A DNA stretch of 27,094 nt from PGYU01 sp964637845 (GTDB lineage: Bacteria > Bacteroidota > Ignavibacteria > Kapaibacteriales > UBA2268), in the NCBI GenBank assembly GCA_964637845.1, contig CAZWXI010000037.1, forward strand, positions 1-27,094, written 5' to 3'. Made by a program: the position numbers and the translations under genes. Positions within the stretch are counted from its first letter, which is position 1. Each line of letters begins with the position of its first letter. The notes under the pieces are model-generated. The model was not told the DNA's origin, did no database searches, and saw nothing but the letters and a program-made list of their open reading frames with translations. This document shows positions 16,015-23,366 of the stretch, one piece after another.

Positions 16015-17248
16015 TATAGAAATAATGGCTCCCGTTGGTTCATTTGAATCATTGTCCGCCGCGATTCAAGCATGTGCTGATTCCGTTTATTTCGGAATTG
16101 ATAAATTAAACATGCGTTCTCGCTCTTCGGTTAATTTCAATTTTGAAGACTTGAAAGAAATTAAAGATAGATGCTCACAGCATAGAATCAAGACCTATCT
16201 TACGGTAAATACTGAGATTTACAGCAATGATATACCGTTGATGCAAGAAATTGTTAATCAGGCGAAACGACATGACGTTGATGCCGTCATTGCATCTGAT
16301 ATTGCCGTAATTCAATATGCAAATTCGATCGGGCAAAGAGTACATATTTCAACCCAGCTTAATGTAGCTAATTATCCAGCAGTTGAGTTCTGGTCAAAGT
16401 ATGCAGACGTTATGGTTTTAGCTCGTGAGCTAAGCCTAAATCAAGTAGAAGAAATAGTAAAACAAATAGAATACAACGACTTACGAGGTCCATCCGGAGA
16501 AAAGATTAAAATCGAAATATTTGCTCACGGTGCTTTATGTATGGCAGTTTCAGGGAAATGCTATCTCAGTCTTCATGAGTTCAATAAATCCGCAAATAGA
16601 GGAGAGTGCTACCAAACCTGCCGTCGTGGCTATTTAGTGAGAGATATTGAAACAGGCTATGAATTGGAAATTGACAATCAATACATTATGTCGCCCAAAG
16701 ACCTAAAAACAATTCATTTTCTTGACAGAATTATTGATGCGGGTGTAAGTGTCTTAAAAGTTGAAGGTCGCGGTAGAGCGGCAGACTATGTCAAAACTGT
16801 TACCGAATGCTACAAAGAAGCTGTTTCAGCAATCTCGGATGGAACGTACGGTTCCCATAAAATTCACCTATGGGAAGAACGCTTATCTCGAGTGTTTAAC
16901 AGAGGCTTTTGGGATGGATACTATCTTGGGCAACGGCTTGGTGAATGGTCCGGTAAGTACGGCTCACAAGCTGCCTTGAAAAAAATATTCATAGGCGACG
17001 TTACAAATCATTTCACCCGAATTGGAGTAACTGAATTTCGCATATTGACAGGCGAACTGTCCAAAGGTGATATGATAATGATTACCGGTCCCTCCACTGG
17101 TGTATGGGAAGGAAATATAGATGAGATGCGAGATTCAGCAGGTATCGTTGAATTTGCCAGCAAAGGCATGATAATCGCAATTAAAACTAATCAACGCTTC
17201 AGAACATCGGATAAATTATACAAGATAGTCCCTGCAGAATATCAATAA
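16004..17248 (+). CDS. U32-family protein (TrhP/RlhA-type RNA hydroxylation enzyme)
   Basis: The 414 residues begin with the family start EIMAPVGSFESLSAAIQA and contain the U32 signature EIFAHGALCMAVSGKCYLS (171-189). Four cysteines (C179, C186, C202, C206) follow the C-x6-C-x15-C-x3-C pattern that holds an iron-sulfur cluster in this family. Although labelled peptidases, relatives of this length (E. coli YegQ/TrhP and RlhA) support prephenate-dependent hydroxylation of tRNA U34 or 23S rRNA. UbiU/UbiV are other members, but those act in O2-independent ubiquinone synthesis. I therefore call an RNA-modification enzyme likely and a true collagenase unlikely. It overlaps the flippase by 11 bases. 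Its 3' end overlaps the convergent hypothetical gene by 7 bases, so there is no room for a terminator between them. Confidence 0.82.
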   Translation: MKNSIEIMAPVGSFESLSAAIQACADSVYFGIDKLNMRSRSSVNFNFEDLKEIKDRCSQHRIKTYLTVNTEIYSNDIPLMQEIVNQAKRHDVDAVIASDIAVIQYANSIGQRVHISTQLNVANYPAVEFWSKYADVMVLARELSLNQVEEIVKQIEYNDLRGPSGEKIKIEIFAHGALCMAVSGKCYLSLHEFNKSANRGECYQTCRRGYLVRDIETGYELEIDNQYIMSPKDLKTIHFLDRIIDAGVSVLKVEGRGRAADYVKTVTECYKEAVSAISDGTYGSHKIHLWEERLSRVFNRGFWDGYYLGQRLGEWSGKYGSQAALKKIFIGDVTNHFTRIGVTEFRILTGELSKGDMIMITGPSTGVWEGNIDEMRDSAGIVEFASKGMIIAIKTNQRFRTSDKLYKIVPAEYQ

Positions 17249-17724
17249 ATGACTGGTGTTACTGAACTTATTGCTAAATAGGAATTATATGTCTTGTATA
17301 TTTTAAACCTACCGTCCTCGAGTGTAGCATCAATAACTATTCTTAAAGTATCTTTTTCAGCAAGATAAGCAAATGTCCCCTTGTAAATCCATGGTTTGGA
17401 TTGCGATTTCTCACTGACAAGTATCCCTGATACCGGTTGTATTGAGTATAGTCGTCCGTATCTTCGGTAATTTGAATCTTGTGCGCCTAAGTATCTTGCT
17501 AATGTGTATTCTTTCTTGTAATCTTTCGATGTGAACTGTTCATAAGCCGCTTCGAATTCGCCACGGGAAATCAATCGGCTGTACGGTTCAATTAATTCAT
17601 CCATCAATTTTGGTGTTACCACATCTTCTGTCCTCCGAAAATTTTGATATGCGATAACACTCATGATTATTACTGCAATCAAGACTAAAAAAACCGGTGT
17701 ATAAGCTTTAAATTTCGTCTGCAT
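17242..17724 (-). CDS. Hypothetical membrane-anchored protein (possible NTF2-like domain)
   Basis: The 160 residues have a short positively charged start (MQTKFKAY), one hydrophobic helix (about residues 8-26, TPVFLVLIAVIIMSVIAY) and a soluble domain outside the membrane. The soluble part starts with LIEPYSRLISRGEFEAAYEQFTSKDYKKEY, a helical pattern like the first helices of NTF2-like or DUF3887/DUF4019-type domains. A beta-rich half follows that ends in VIDATLEDGRFKIYKTYN. A longer frame reaches 17847, but the ATG at 17724 gives a clean signal-anchor start with a promoter-like element 9-38 bases upstream, so I chose it. It is divergent from the decarboxylase operon and convergent with the U32 gene. 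I recognise no specific family and assign no function. Confidence 0.65.
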   Translation of the reverse strand: MQTKFKAYTPVFLVLIAVIIMSVIAYQNFRRTEDVVTPKLMDELIEPYSRLISRGEFEAAYEQFTSKDYKKEYTLARYLGAQDSNYRRYGRLYSIQPVSGILVSEKSQSKPWIYKGTFAYLAEKDTLRIVIDATLEDGRFKIYKTYNSYLAISSVTPVIY

Positions 17725-17732
17725 TGTGTCAC

Positions 17733-17762
17733 TAAAATTAATAAAATATAATAGTAGGACAA
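17733..17762 (-). promoter_or_regulatory. Candidate promoter of the hypothetical anchored protein
   Basis: On the minus strand a TTG (17760-17762) is followed after 19 bases by TAATTTTA (17733-17740), one mismatch from TAnnTTTG. Spacing is right for a Bacteroidota-type promoter, and the box lies 9 bases before the chosen ATG. Confidence 0.3.
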
Positions 17763-17846
17763 TTATCCGCATCGAATATTGTAACGATTTAGTTAATAAA
17801 ATAACAAAATATTCACATAAAAAAACATCGAAATCACAATAAATCA

Positions 17847-17877
17847 TTGTTTATCTCATCGCTTTTCCTTAGTTTTG
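17847..17877 (+). promoter_or_regulatory. Promoter of the methylmalonyl-CoA decarboxylase operon
   Basis: TTG (17847-17849) and TAGTTTTG (17870-17877) are separated by 20 bases, a full match to the Bacteroidota TTG-N19-21-TAnnTTTG promoter. The first gene starts 49 bases downstream. A small inverted repeat ACAAT-n5-ATTGT (17836-17850) overlaps the -33 element. Confidence 0.5.
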
Positions 17878-17926
17878 TGTTTGTGATTTTTATGAAAAAA
17901 ATATAATTTAATTTTAAGAGGATTCT

Positions 17927-19486
17927 ATGGCAATTGAAGAAAAAATCAAGGAATTAATGTCACTTAGAGAGAAAGCTCGACTTGGAGGCGGTGAAAAAAG
18001 GATTGAAACTCAACATAAGAAAGGCAAATACACTGCTCGCGAGAGAATTGACAAGCTCCTTGATGAAGGCAGTTTTGAAGAGTTTGACATGTTTGTTACA
18101 AGCAGAGCAACTGATTTCGGCAATGATTCAGAGGAGTATTTATCAGATGGCGTTGTGACCGGATATGGCACGATCGACGGTAGATTGGTATTCGTGTTTT
18201 CGCAAGACTTTACAATTTTTGGAGGCTCATTATCTGAGATGTTTGCTCAGAAAATTTGCAAGGTAATGGATAAGGCAATGAAAGTAGGCGCTCCCGTAAT
18301 TGGAATAAATGATTCTGGAGGTGCACGTATTCAAGAAGGTGTGAAAAGTTTGGGCGGATATGCAGATATCTTCCAACGCAATATCATGGCTTCCGGTGTA
18401 GTACCTCAAATATCAGCTATTTTCGGTCCATGTGCCGGTGGTGCTGTTTATTCGCCTGCTTTGACCGATATTACCATAATGAGCAAAGGTACGAGCTACA
18501 TGTTCGTGACTGGTCCAAAGGTAGTGAAAACAGTGACAAATGAGGATGTAACTGTCGAGGAACTCGGAGGTGCTCAGGTTCACGGCACAAAATCTGGTGT
18601 AACACATTTTGTTGCCGATAGCGAAGATGAAGGTATTTTACTGATTCGTAAAATATTGAGTTATCTCCCCCAAAATAATCACGAAGACCCGCCGATTTAT
18701 GTAAATACTGACCCTATAGATAGATTGGAAGATAGCTTAAATTACATCGTTCCCCAAAATCCCAACAAACCATATGACGTAAAGGACGTCATCCATGCTG
18801 TTGTAGATGAAGAGGAATTCTTAGAAATACAGCGTCACTATGCACAAAATATCGTAATCGGTTTTGCTAAGATGAACGGAATGCCAATTGGCATAGTTGC
18901 CAATCAACCTAACTACCTCGCCGGTGTTCTTGATATAAATTCTTCCCGGAAAGCCGCTCGTTTTGTAAGATTTTGCGATGCATTCAATATTCCTATCCTT
19001 ACTTTTGTGGACGTCCCCGGATTTCTGCCCGGTACGGCTCAGGAATACGGTGGTATTATCATCCACGGTGCAAAACTATTGTTTGCATATGGAGAAGCAA
19101 CCGTGCCCAAAGTCACCGTTATTTTGCGCAAAGCATACGGTGGAGCATACGACGTAATGAGTTCCAAACACCTTCGCGGCGATATCAACTACGCTTGGCC
19201 CACAGCAGAAATTGCAGTAATGGGGCCTAAAGGTGCAATCGAAGTGCTTTATCAAAAAGAGCTTTCGACCATCGAAAATCCTGATGAAAAAGCTAAATTT
19301 TTTACCGAAAAAGAACTGGAATATAGTGATAAATTCGCCAATCCTTACGTTGCGGCTAAACTTGGATACATTGATGACATTATCGAACCACGAAATACCA
19401 GATTCCGCGTTATAAGAGCGTTCCAGATGCTTGCTTCGAAAAAGGATACTAACCCGCTCAAAAAGCATGATAATATTCCGTTGTAA
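17927..19486 (+). CDS. mmdA: Methylmalonyl-CoA decarboxylase/carboxyltransferase alpha subunit
   Basis: The 519 residues form an acyl-CoA carboxyltransferase with two crotonase-fold halves. The N-terminal half has NDSGGARIQEGV and FGPCAGGAVYSPALTD, and the C-terminal half has FVDVPGFLPGTAQEYGG and AYGGAYDVMSSKHL. It is also similar to the propionyl-CoA carboxylase beta chain (PccB), which catalyses the reverse reaction. The downstream OadG-like, biotin-carrier and OadB-like genes show that it belongs to a Na+-translocating decarboxylase: it moves the carboxyl group of (S)-methylmalonyl-CoA to biotin. Its length and motifs fit MmdA. Glutaconyl-CoA decarboxylase alpha is larger (about 590 residues) and oxaloacetate decarboxylase alpha is unrelated, so those substrates are less likely. 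A Shine-Dalgarno AGAGGA lies 5 bases before the ATG. It is the first gene of a four-gene operon. Confidence 0.92.
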   Translation: MAIEEKIKELMSLREKARLGGGEKRIETQHKKGKYTARERIDKLLDEGSFEEFDMFVTSRATDFGNDSEEYLSDGVVTGYGTIDGRLVFVFSQDFTIFGGSLSEMFAQKICKVMDKAMKVGAPVIGINDSGGARIQEGVKSLGGYADIFQRNIMASGVVPQISAIFGPCAGGAVYSPALTDITIMSKGTSYMFVTGPKVVKTVTNEDVTVEELGGAQVHGTKSGVTHFVADSEDEGILLIRKILSYLPQNNHEDPPIYVNTDPIDRLEDSLNYIVPQNPNKPYDVKDVIHAVVDEEEFLEIQRHYAQNIVIGFAKMNGMPIGIVANQPNYLAGVLDINSSRKAARFVRFCDAFNIPILTFVDVPGFLPGTAQEYGGIIIHGAKLLFAYGEATVPKVTVILRKAYGGAYDVMSSKHLRGDINYAWPTAEIAVMGPKGAIEVLYQKELSTIENPDEKAKFFTEKELEYSDKFANPYVAAKLGYIDDIIEPRNTRFRVIRAFQMLASKKDTNPLKKHDNIPL

Positions 19487-19503
19487 TTCGAGGGTGATAT
19501 AAT

Positions 19504-19935
19504 ATGAAATCAGATATTATTAATATATTCGACGGGTTCTTGATGCAATCAACGCCCGACCCAATTATCCGATTGCAGTTCGACTTGCAAAACCAATGGA
19601 TGGGTGATGCTACTTCGATGGCTATTGTGGGTATGTTTGTGGTTTTTTCTTCGCTAATTATTCTGGCTATAATAATTTCTAATACTTCGAAATTATTAAC
19701 ATACAAGCAAAAGAAAAGACTCAAAGAAAAGGGTATCGATACAGTCGAAAACAAAGATATCGCCATTTCAGGCGAAATTAATGCCGCTATAGCATTAGCT
19801 TTAAGCATGTACTTTGCAGAAATTCACGACGACGAAACAACAATCCTGACAATTAAACGAGCCCCGAGACCATATTCCCCTTGGAGTTCCAAAATATATA
19901 GTTTAAGAGATATTTTCAAAAATTACCGGATTTGA
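19504..19935 (+). CDS. mmdD: Na+-pumping decarboxylase gamma/delta subunit (OadG/MmdD-like)
   Basis: This is a 143-residue single-span membrane protein. The transmembrane helix (about 38-60, MAIVGMFVVFSSLIILAIII) is followed by a charged cytoplasmic linker. The typical C-terminal segment EINAAIALALSMYF comes next, then ITIKR-like and SPWSSKIYSLR, found in OadG/MmdD proteins, where it contacts the carboxyltransferase. It anchors the soluble alpha subunit and biotin carrier to the beta subunit. Its start has GAGGGTGA upstream, 17 bases after mmdA. Its end lies 5 bases before the biotin carrier's ATG. Size and helix position are normal for the family. It is longer at the N-terminus than OadG itself, as in MmdD. 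Confidence 0.85.
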   Translation: MKSDIINIFDGFLMQSTPDPIIRLQFDLQNQWMGDATSMAIVGMFVVFSSLIILAIIISNTSKLLTYKQKKRLKEKGIDTVENKDIAISGEINAAIALALSMYFAEIHDDETTILTIKRAPRPYSPWSSKIYSLRDIFKNYRI

Positions 19936-19940
19936 TTATT

Positions 19941-20381
19941 ATGAAAAAATTTGAATTTTCTATACACGAAAATAAATACAGTGTTAAAATTATTAATATT
20001 GAGGACAACGTTGCTGAAATTGATATTAATGGTACTATTTATAAAGTTGATATCCATACACAAAAACAAATAACCAAAACGCCTAAATTAACACGTACAA
20101 CCGCACCTCCTAATTATGATCCGGGGCAAAGGACCAACAAGCCTACAGATAAAAAAGGTGTCGGCACCATCAAGTCACCATTACCGGGTACTATTCTTGA
20201 AATAAAGAAAAAAATAGGCGATAAAGTATCCGTTGGCGATACGATTTTAGTTATGGAAGCGATGAAAATGGAAAATGATATCAAAGCCGACTGTAACGGT
20301 GTCATTACGGCAATAAAGGTCAATATCAACGATGCCATACTCGAAGGCGATATTCTTGTCGAAATCGGGAGCGGTGAATAA
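19941..20381 (+). CDS. mmdC: Biotin carboxyl carrier subunit (MmdC-like)
   Basis: The 146 residues comprise an N-terminal beta domain, a threonine/proline-rich linker (about 42-72) and a C-terminal biotinyl domain. Its biotinylation motif is EAMKMEND with K109, held in the usual hammerhead fold with SPLPGTI about 30 residues before it. The biotin carries the carboxyl group from MmdA to the membrane beta subunit. An in-frame TTG at 19932 would add three residues, but the ATG at 19941 is more plausible. The stop TAA overlaps the first base of the beta-subunit ATG, so translation is coupled. A biotin ligase must act in trans; none is in the window. Confidence 0.92.
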   Translation: MKKFEFSIHENKYSVKIINIEDNVAEIDINGTIYKVDIHTQKQITKTPKLTRTTAPPNYDPGQRTNKPTDKKGVGTIKSPLPGTILEIKKKIGDKVSVGDTILVMEAMKMENDIKADCNGVITAIKVNINDAILEGDILVEIGSGE

Positions 20382-21535
20382 TGGAAGGGGTATTGCATTT
20401 CCTCGAACTTTCGGGTTTCGCCAACGTTACCTGGGGGCATCTGATTATGATAACAGTCGGATTGATTTTCATCTATTTGGCAATTACTAAAGACTACGAG
20501 CCGCTTTTATTGGTTCCTATCGGATTTGGCATACTTATAGGCAACATTCCATTTCTTGAGAATGTTGGAATGCAAATTGGCATATACGAAGAGGGCAGCG
20601 TGATGAATTTCTTATACTTTGGTGTATTGACAGGGATTTACCCATCATTGATATTTCTGGGAATTGGAGCAATGACGGACTTTTCCACCCTGCTTGCCAA
20701 CCCACGTCTTATGCTATTGGGTGCCGCCGCTCAAATCGGAATATTTCTTACGTTTCTTGCGGCTCTTGCTTTGGGTTTTAATCTCAATCAAGCCGCATCT
20801 ATCGGTATTATCGGTGGGGCAGACGGTCCGACTGCGATTTTCCTTTCCTCACGATTGGCTCCTGAACTGATTGGTGCTATTGCGATTGCCGCATATTCAT
20901 ATATGGCGCTTGTGCCCGTTATTCAGCCGCCGGTAATTAAACTGCTTACCACAAAAGCCGAACGGCAAATCAAAATGAAGCCGCCTCGTGCTGTTTCCAA
21001 GACTGAAAAAATGATATTTCCGGTTGTTGGTCTTCTGCTTACGACGTTCATTTCGCCTGGGGCATTGCCGTTATTGGGGATGCTGTTTTTCGGCAACTTA
21101 CTCAAAGAGTCGGGTGTTACAAAGCGCCTTGCCGACACCGCAAGTAAGCAACTAATTGACATTGTCACAATCATTTTGGGGGTTACTGTGGGCGCTTCCA
21201 CTCAGGCGACTACATTTCTAACTCCACAATCGGTATTTATTTTCATACTCGGTGCGATTTCCTTTATGGTGGCTACTGCGGGCGGTGTGCTGTTCGCCAA
21301 GTTCATGAATTTATTTCTCAAAGACGACAATAAGCTCAATCCTATGATTGGTGCCGCCGGTGTATCGGCAGTGCCGGATAGTGCCCGCGTTGTTCATCAG
21401 CTCGGACTCAAAGAGGACAAATCCAACTATCTGCTGATGCACGCAATGGCTCCAAACGTCTCCGGAGTTATCGGCTCGGCGGTTGCTGCTGGTATATTAC
21501 TCAGCTATCTGATGAAAATTAATTGGTCGTTTTAA
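20381..21535 (+). CDS. mmdB: Na+-translocating decarboxylase beta subunit (OadB/MmdB-like)
   Basis: The 384-residue polytopic membrane protein has nine or so hydrophobic segments. It carries the landmark GGADGPTAIF with D148, equivalent to the essential Na+-site aspartate of OadB. YSYMALVPVIQPP, GVTVGASTQATTFLTPQ and AAGVSAVPDSARV also match the family. It decarboxylates carboxybiotin and pumps Na+ outwards. Start and stop match the family length (about 375-430). A GGAG lies upstream of the ATG, within the end of mmdC. It is the last gene, followed by a clear terminator. The four genes form the smallest usual MmdA-D-C-B set; I see no mmdE-like small gene, which is dispensable in Veillonella for assembly at reduced stability. 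Confidence 0.93.
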   Translation: MEGVLHFLELSGFANVTWGHLIMITVGLIFIYLAITKDYEPLLLVPIGFGILIGNIPFLENVGMQIGIYEEGSVMNFLYFGVLTGIYPSLIFLGIGAMTDFSTLLANPRLMLLGAAAQIGIFLTFLAALALGFNLNQAASIGIIGGADGPTAIFLSSRLAPELIGAIAIAAYSYMALVPVIQPPVIKLLTTKAERQIKMKPPRAVSKTEKMIFPVVGLLLTTFISPGALPLLGMLFFGNLLKESGVTKRLADTASKQLIDIVTIILGVTVGASTQATTFLTPQSVFIFILGAISFMVATAGGVLFAKFMNLFLKDDNKLNPMIGAAGVSAVPDSARVVHQLGLKEDKSNYLLMHAMAPNVSGVIGSAVAAGILLSYLMKINWSF

Positions 21536-21556
21536 GAAAAATAATTTTATTATATC

Positions 21557-21583
21557 AAGCTGTCCGTAAGGGCAGCTTTTTTT
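21557..21583 (+). terminator. Rho-independent terminator of the mmd operon
   Basis: A 9-bp stem (AAGCTGTCC / GGGCAGCTT, one G-U pair) encloses a GTAA loop and runs into a seven-T tract. It lies 22 bases after the beta-subunit stop, just before the convergent gene ending at 21589. Confidence 0.85.
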
Positions 21584-21588
21584 GTAAT

Positions 21589-22329
21589 TCATGCAGTTTT
21601 GTTATTAGTGATGGAAACATTCCGCGGCATTGCATCATAAGTAATACCATCTATCATCCTTCCACTTTTCTTTTTGTTTGTACCGCCCCATTGCTTAAAA
21701 TAGAACGCTACACCATAATTTTCGCATTGTTGCTTTATGTCAAGAACCCAACTTTTATCCATTGGTCGAGGAGTACGACCGCTTTCACCTCCTACAATAA
21801 CCCAATCAATACCGCTTAATCCCACATTTGGTATTGGACTAATCAAAGGTTCACAGGACAGAAATTTCACATGTGCTCCTGTTCTTCTTAATAAATCAAT
21901 CCTTTTTGTCACCTTTGAGTTTTCCACAGTCACACCCATCCATAAATTGTCTGACCAGTCCAATAAACCATCGTTATCATATTTATTGAGTATGTCAGCA
22001 CGCTTGGTTAGGACTTGGAAAATATGCTGCGGATTTTCTTTTATTACTTTGAAAATACTTTGGATAAAGTCAATAGGTACGTCTTTGTGAAAAATGTCGC
22101 TCATCGAATTGACAAATACCACTCTGGGCTTTTTCCATGTATATGGCTCAGTTAGCGTTTCTCTGTGCAAAGTAAGTTTAAATCCATTTGCATACTTTTC
22201 CTGTCCCATTGCTTGCAAACGCCTTGCCATTACTTCAGCATAGCAAAACCTACAACCTGATGAGATTTTTGTGCAACCCGTTATAGGGTTCCACGTACTC
22301 TCTGTCCATTCTATTCTTGATTTTGACAT
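21589..22329 (-). CDS. DUF5131 / phage Gp37-Gp68-family three-cysteine protein
   Basis: The 246 residues begin IEWTESTWNPITGCTKISSG and carry the three-cysteine motif C19-x6-C26-x2-C29 within the first 30 residues. Next comes a family-typical FVNSMSDIFHKDVP, QVLTKRA, LWMGVTVEN and VGGESG. The pattern is related to radical-SAM-like iron-sulfur proteins, though the cysteine spacing is not the canonical CxxxCxxC. The family is common on phages and in bacterial genomes next to TcmP proteins, and its biochemical role is unknown. Its ATG overlaps the last base of the upstream TcmP stop codon (TAATG), so expression is coupled. It ends opposite the decarboxylase terminator. I would not assign a reaction; a nucleic-acid modification role is a guess. 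Confidence 0.8.
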   Translation of the reverse strand: MSKSRIEWTESTWNPITGCTKISSGCRFCYAEVMARRLQAMGQEKYANGFKLTLHRETLTEPYTWKKPRVVFVNSMSDIFHKDVPIDFIQSIFKVIKENPQHIFQVLTKRADILNKYDNDGLLDWSDNLWMGVTVENSKVTKRIDLLRRTGAHVKFLSCEPLISPIPNVGLSGIDWVIVGGESGRTPRPMDKSWVLDIKQQCENYGVAFYFKQWGGTNKKKSGRMIDGITYDAMPRNVSITNNKTA

Positions 22330-22853
22330 TATGACAACTTTATAATATCTTTAGCAATTTTTAGTGCAGTTGAATTATTCGATGCAAAAACAAAGTGATA
22401 AATTGGTACCCCACGAGAATTTTCTAATACCAATGGCTTATCAGTAACAAATTTCCAAATTTGACCAAGTCTTTGTATGTACAAGTCAGCTATGCGTTCA
22501 ATGGGTTTAGAAATTTTTGTAATCACTTCTTCTTTGCCAAATATGGTTGATACTGTGTTCTCTCTATAAAAATGTGCTTTAATCTCATTTTCATTTAATC
22601 CGAAAAATAATTTCAATTTATCTGTGTATTCCAACTTTCCATTTCTATCTAATAATCTATTTACGATAACACCTGTTGGAATTAATATCCATAAATCCGT
22701 TCTTGTGCCTTGAAGATTTTCAATGGAATTCCAATTAATTTGCATTCCAAATGGGTCAAGAAAAATTAGAGCAGCATAAGTATTAGGCTTATCTTTCATT
22801 ATTTGAGCAAGACTATCTAAATTTTCATTACATTCTCCATATCGAAATATCAA
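22329..22853 (-). CDS. TcmP-like protein, C-terminal fragment (frameshifted gene)
   Basis: The 174-residue reading frame continues the TcmP protein after a frame change near 22865. It begins RYGECNENLDSL and contains FLDPFGMQINW, a methyltransferase-like motif IV region, and TDLWILIPTGVIVNRLL. The apparent start is a TTG overlapping the upstream stop (ATTGA), so it may be independently initiated by coupling. I think it is more likely the second half of one interrupted gene. Read with one extra A in the A6 run at about 22861-22866, the two halves fuse as ...EEKNITLIFRYG, which restores a normal three-Cys-motif partner protein of about 300 residues. See the finding on the frameshift. Its stop overlaps the DUF5131 start by one base. 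Confidence 0.6.
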   Translation of the reverse strand: MIFRYGECNENLDSLAQIMKDKPNTYAALIFLDPFGMQINWNSIENLQGTRTDLWILIPTGVIVNRLLDRNGKLEYTDKLKLFFGLNENEIKAHFYRENTVSTIFGKEEVITKISKPIERIADLYIQRLGQIWKFVTDKPLVLENSRGVPIYHFVFASNNSTALKIAKDIIKLS

Positions 22854-23230
22854 TGTAATATTTTTTCTTCCCCATAATGTGAAATTTTTTGCTTTAGGTT
22901 TTCTAATGATACCTTATTATTATCTATAAAATAATAAAAATCAAATGCAAGATTATTAGGTAATGTCAAAACTCTTTCAGCAGCACCTTTATAGCCTGCT
23001 TCTTCTTCGTTAGTAAACAAGAGTGATTCATATAATTTAGTTTGGGAAATGCTTCTATCACCGCTACCTGCAAAACCATCGAAATAAATTGTTTTCCAAT
23101 GCTTATTTTTACTCATGATCTTAAGATAAGCACTTACATACTTCGAAAATGCGTTCAACTTTCTGATTGTCCAATTACCACCCCAGTCATCACTAAGAGG
23201 TTCACCCAAAATTTTGTTATTCCATGTCAT
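22850..23230 (-). CDS. TcmP-like protein, N-terminal fragment (frameshifted gene)
   Basis: The 126 residues form the N-terminal half of a three-Cys-motif partner (TcmP) protein. DGFAGSG (51-57) resembles the AdoMet-binding motif I of class I methyltransferases. The preceding WTIRKLNAFSKYVSAYLKIM segment is also typical. It ends HYGEEKILH at a TGA (22850-22852). The remainder of the protein continues in another frame, so by itself it lacks the DPFG motif. The ATG at 23230 has AGGGA about 12 bases upstream and a TAATTTTG box beyond. It is either an inactivated gene, a sequencing or assembly indel in the A-run, or a -1 slippage site. Confidence 0.6.
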   Translation of the reverse strand: MTWNNKILGEPLSDDWGGNWTIRKLNAFSKYVSAYLKIMSKNKHWKTIYFDGFAGSGDRSISQTKLYESLLFTNEEEAGYKGAAERVLTLPNNLAFDFYYFIDNNKVSLENLKQKISHYGEEKILH

Positions 23231-23256
23231 ATAAAAATGTCCCTATATTTCTTTTA

Positions 23257-23264
23257 CAAAATTA
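23257..23264 (-). promoter_or_regulatory. Candidate -7 box for tcmP-DUF5131
   Basis: On the minus strand the sequence is TAATTTTG (TAnnTTTG), 26 bases before the ATG at 23230. A -33 element is not clear. Confidence 0.35.
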
Positions 23265-23366
23265 ACATTTTTCACGTAATAATATGTCATTTTCCCCAGC
23301 CCCTTCAAATATAATTATCACAAGGCACAACTCCATCATTTCCTCCCATCCATATTCACCATTCCG

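Noticed and set aside
19076..19468. 130-codon open frame opposite mmdA
   Set aside because: Antisense shadow; the plus-strand protein is fully supported by motifs.
21541..21556. AT palindrome between mmdB and its terminator
   Set aside because: ATAATTTTATTAT-like sequence is common in such AT-rich spacers and has no supporting context.
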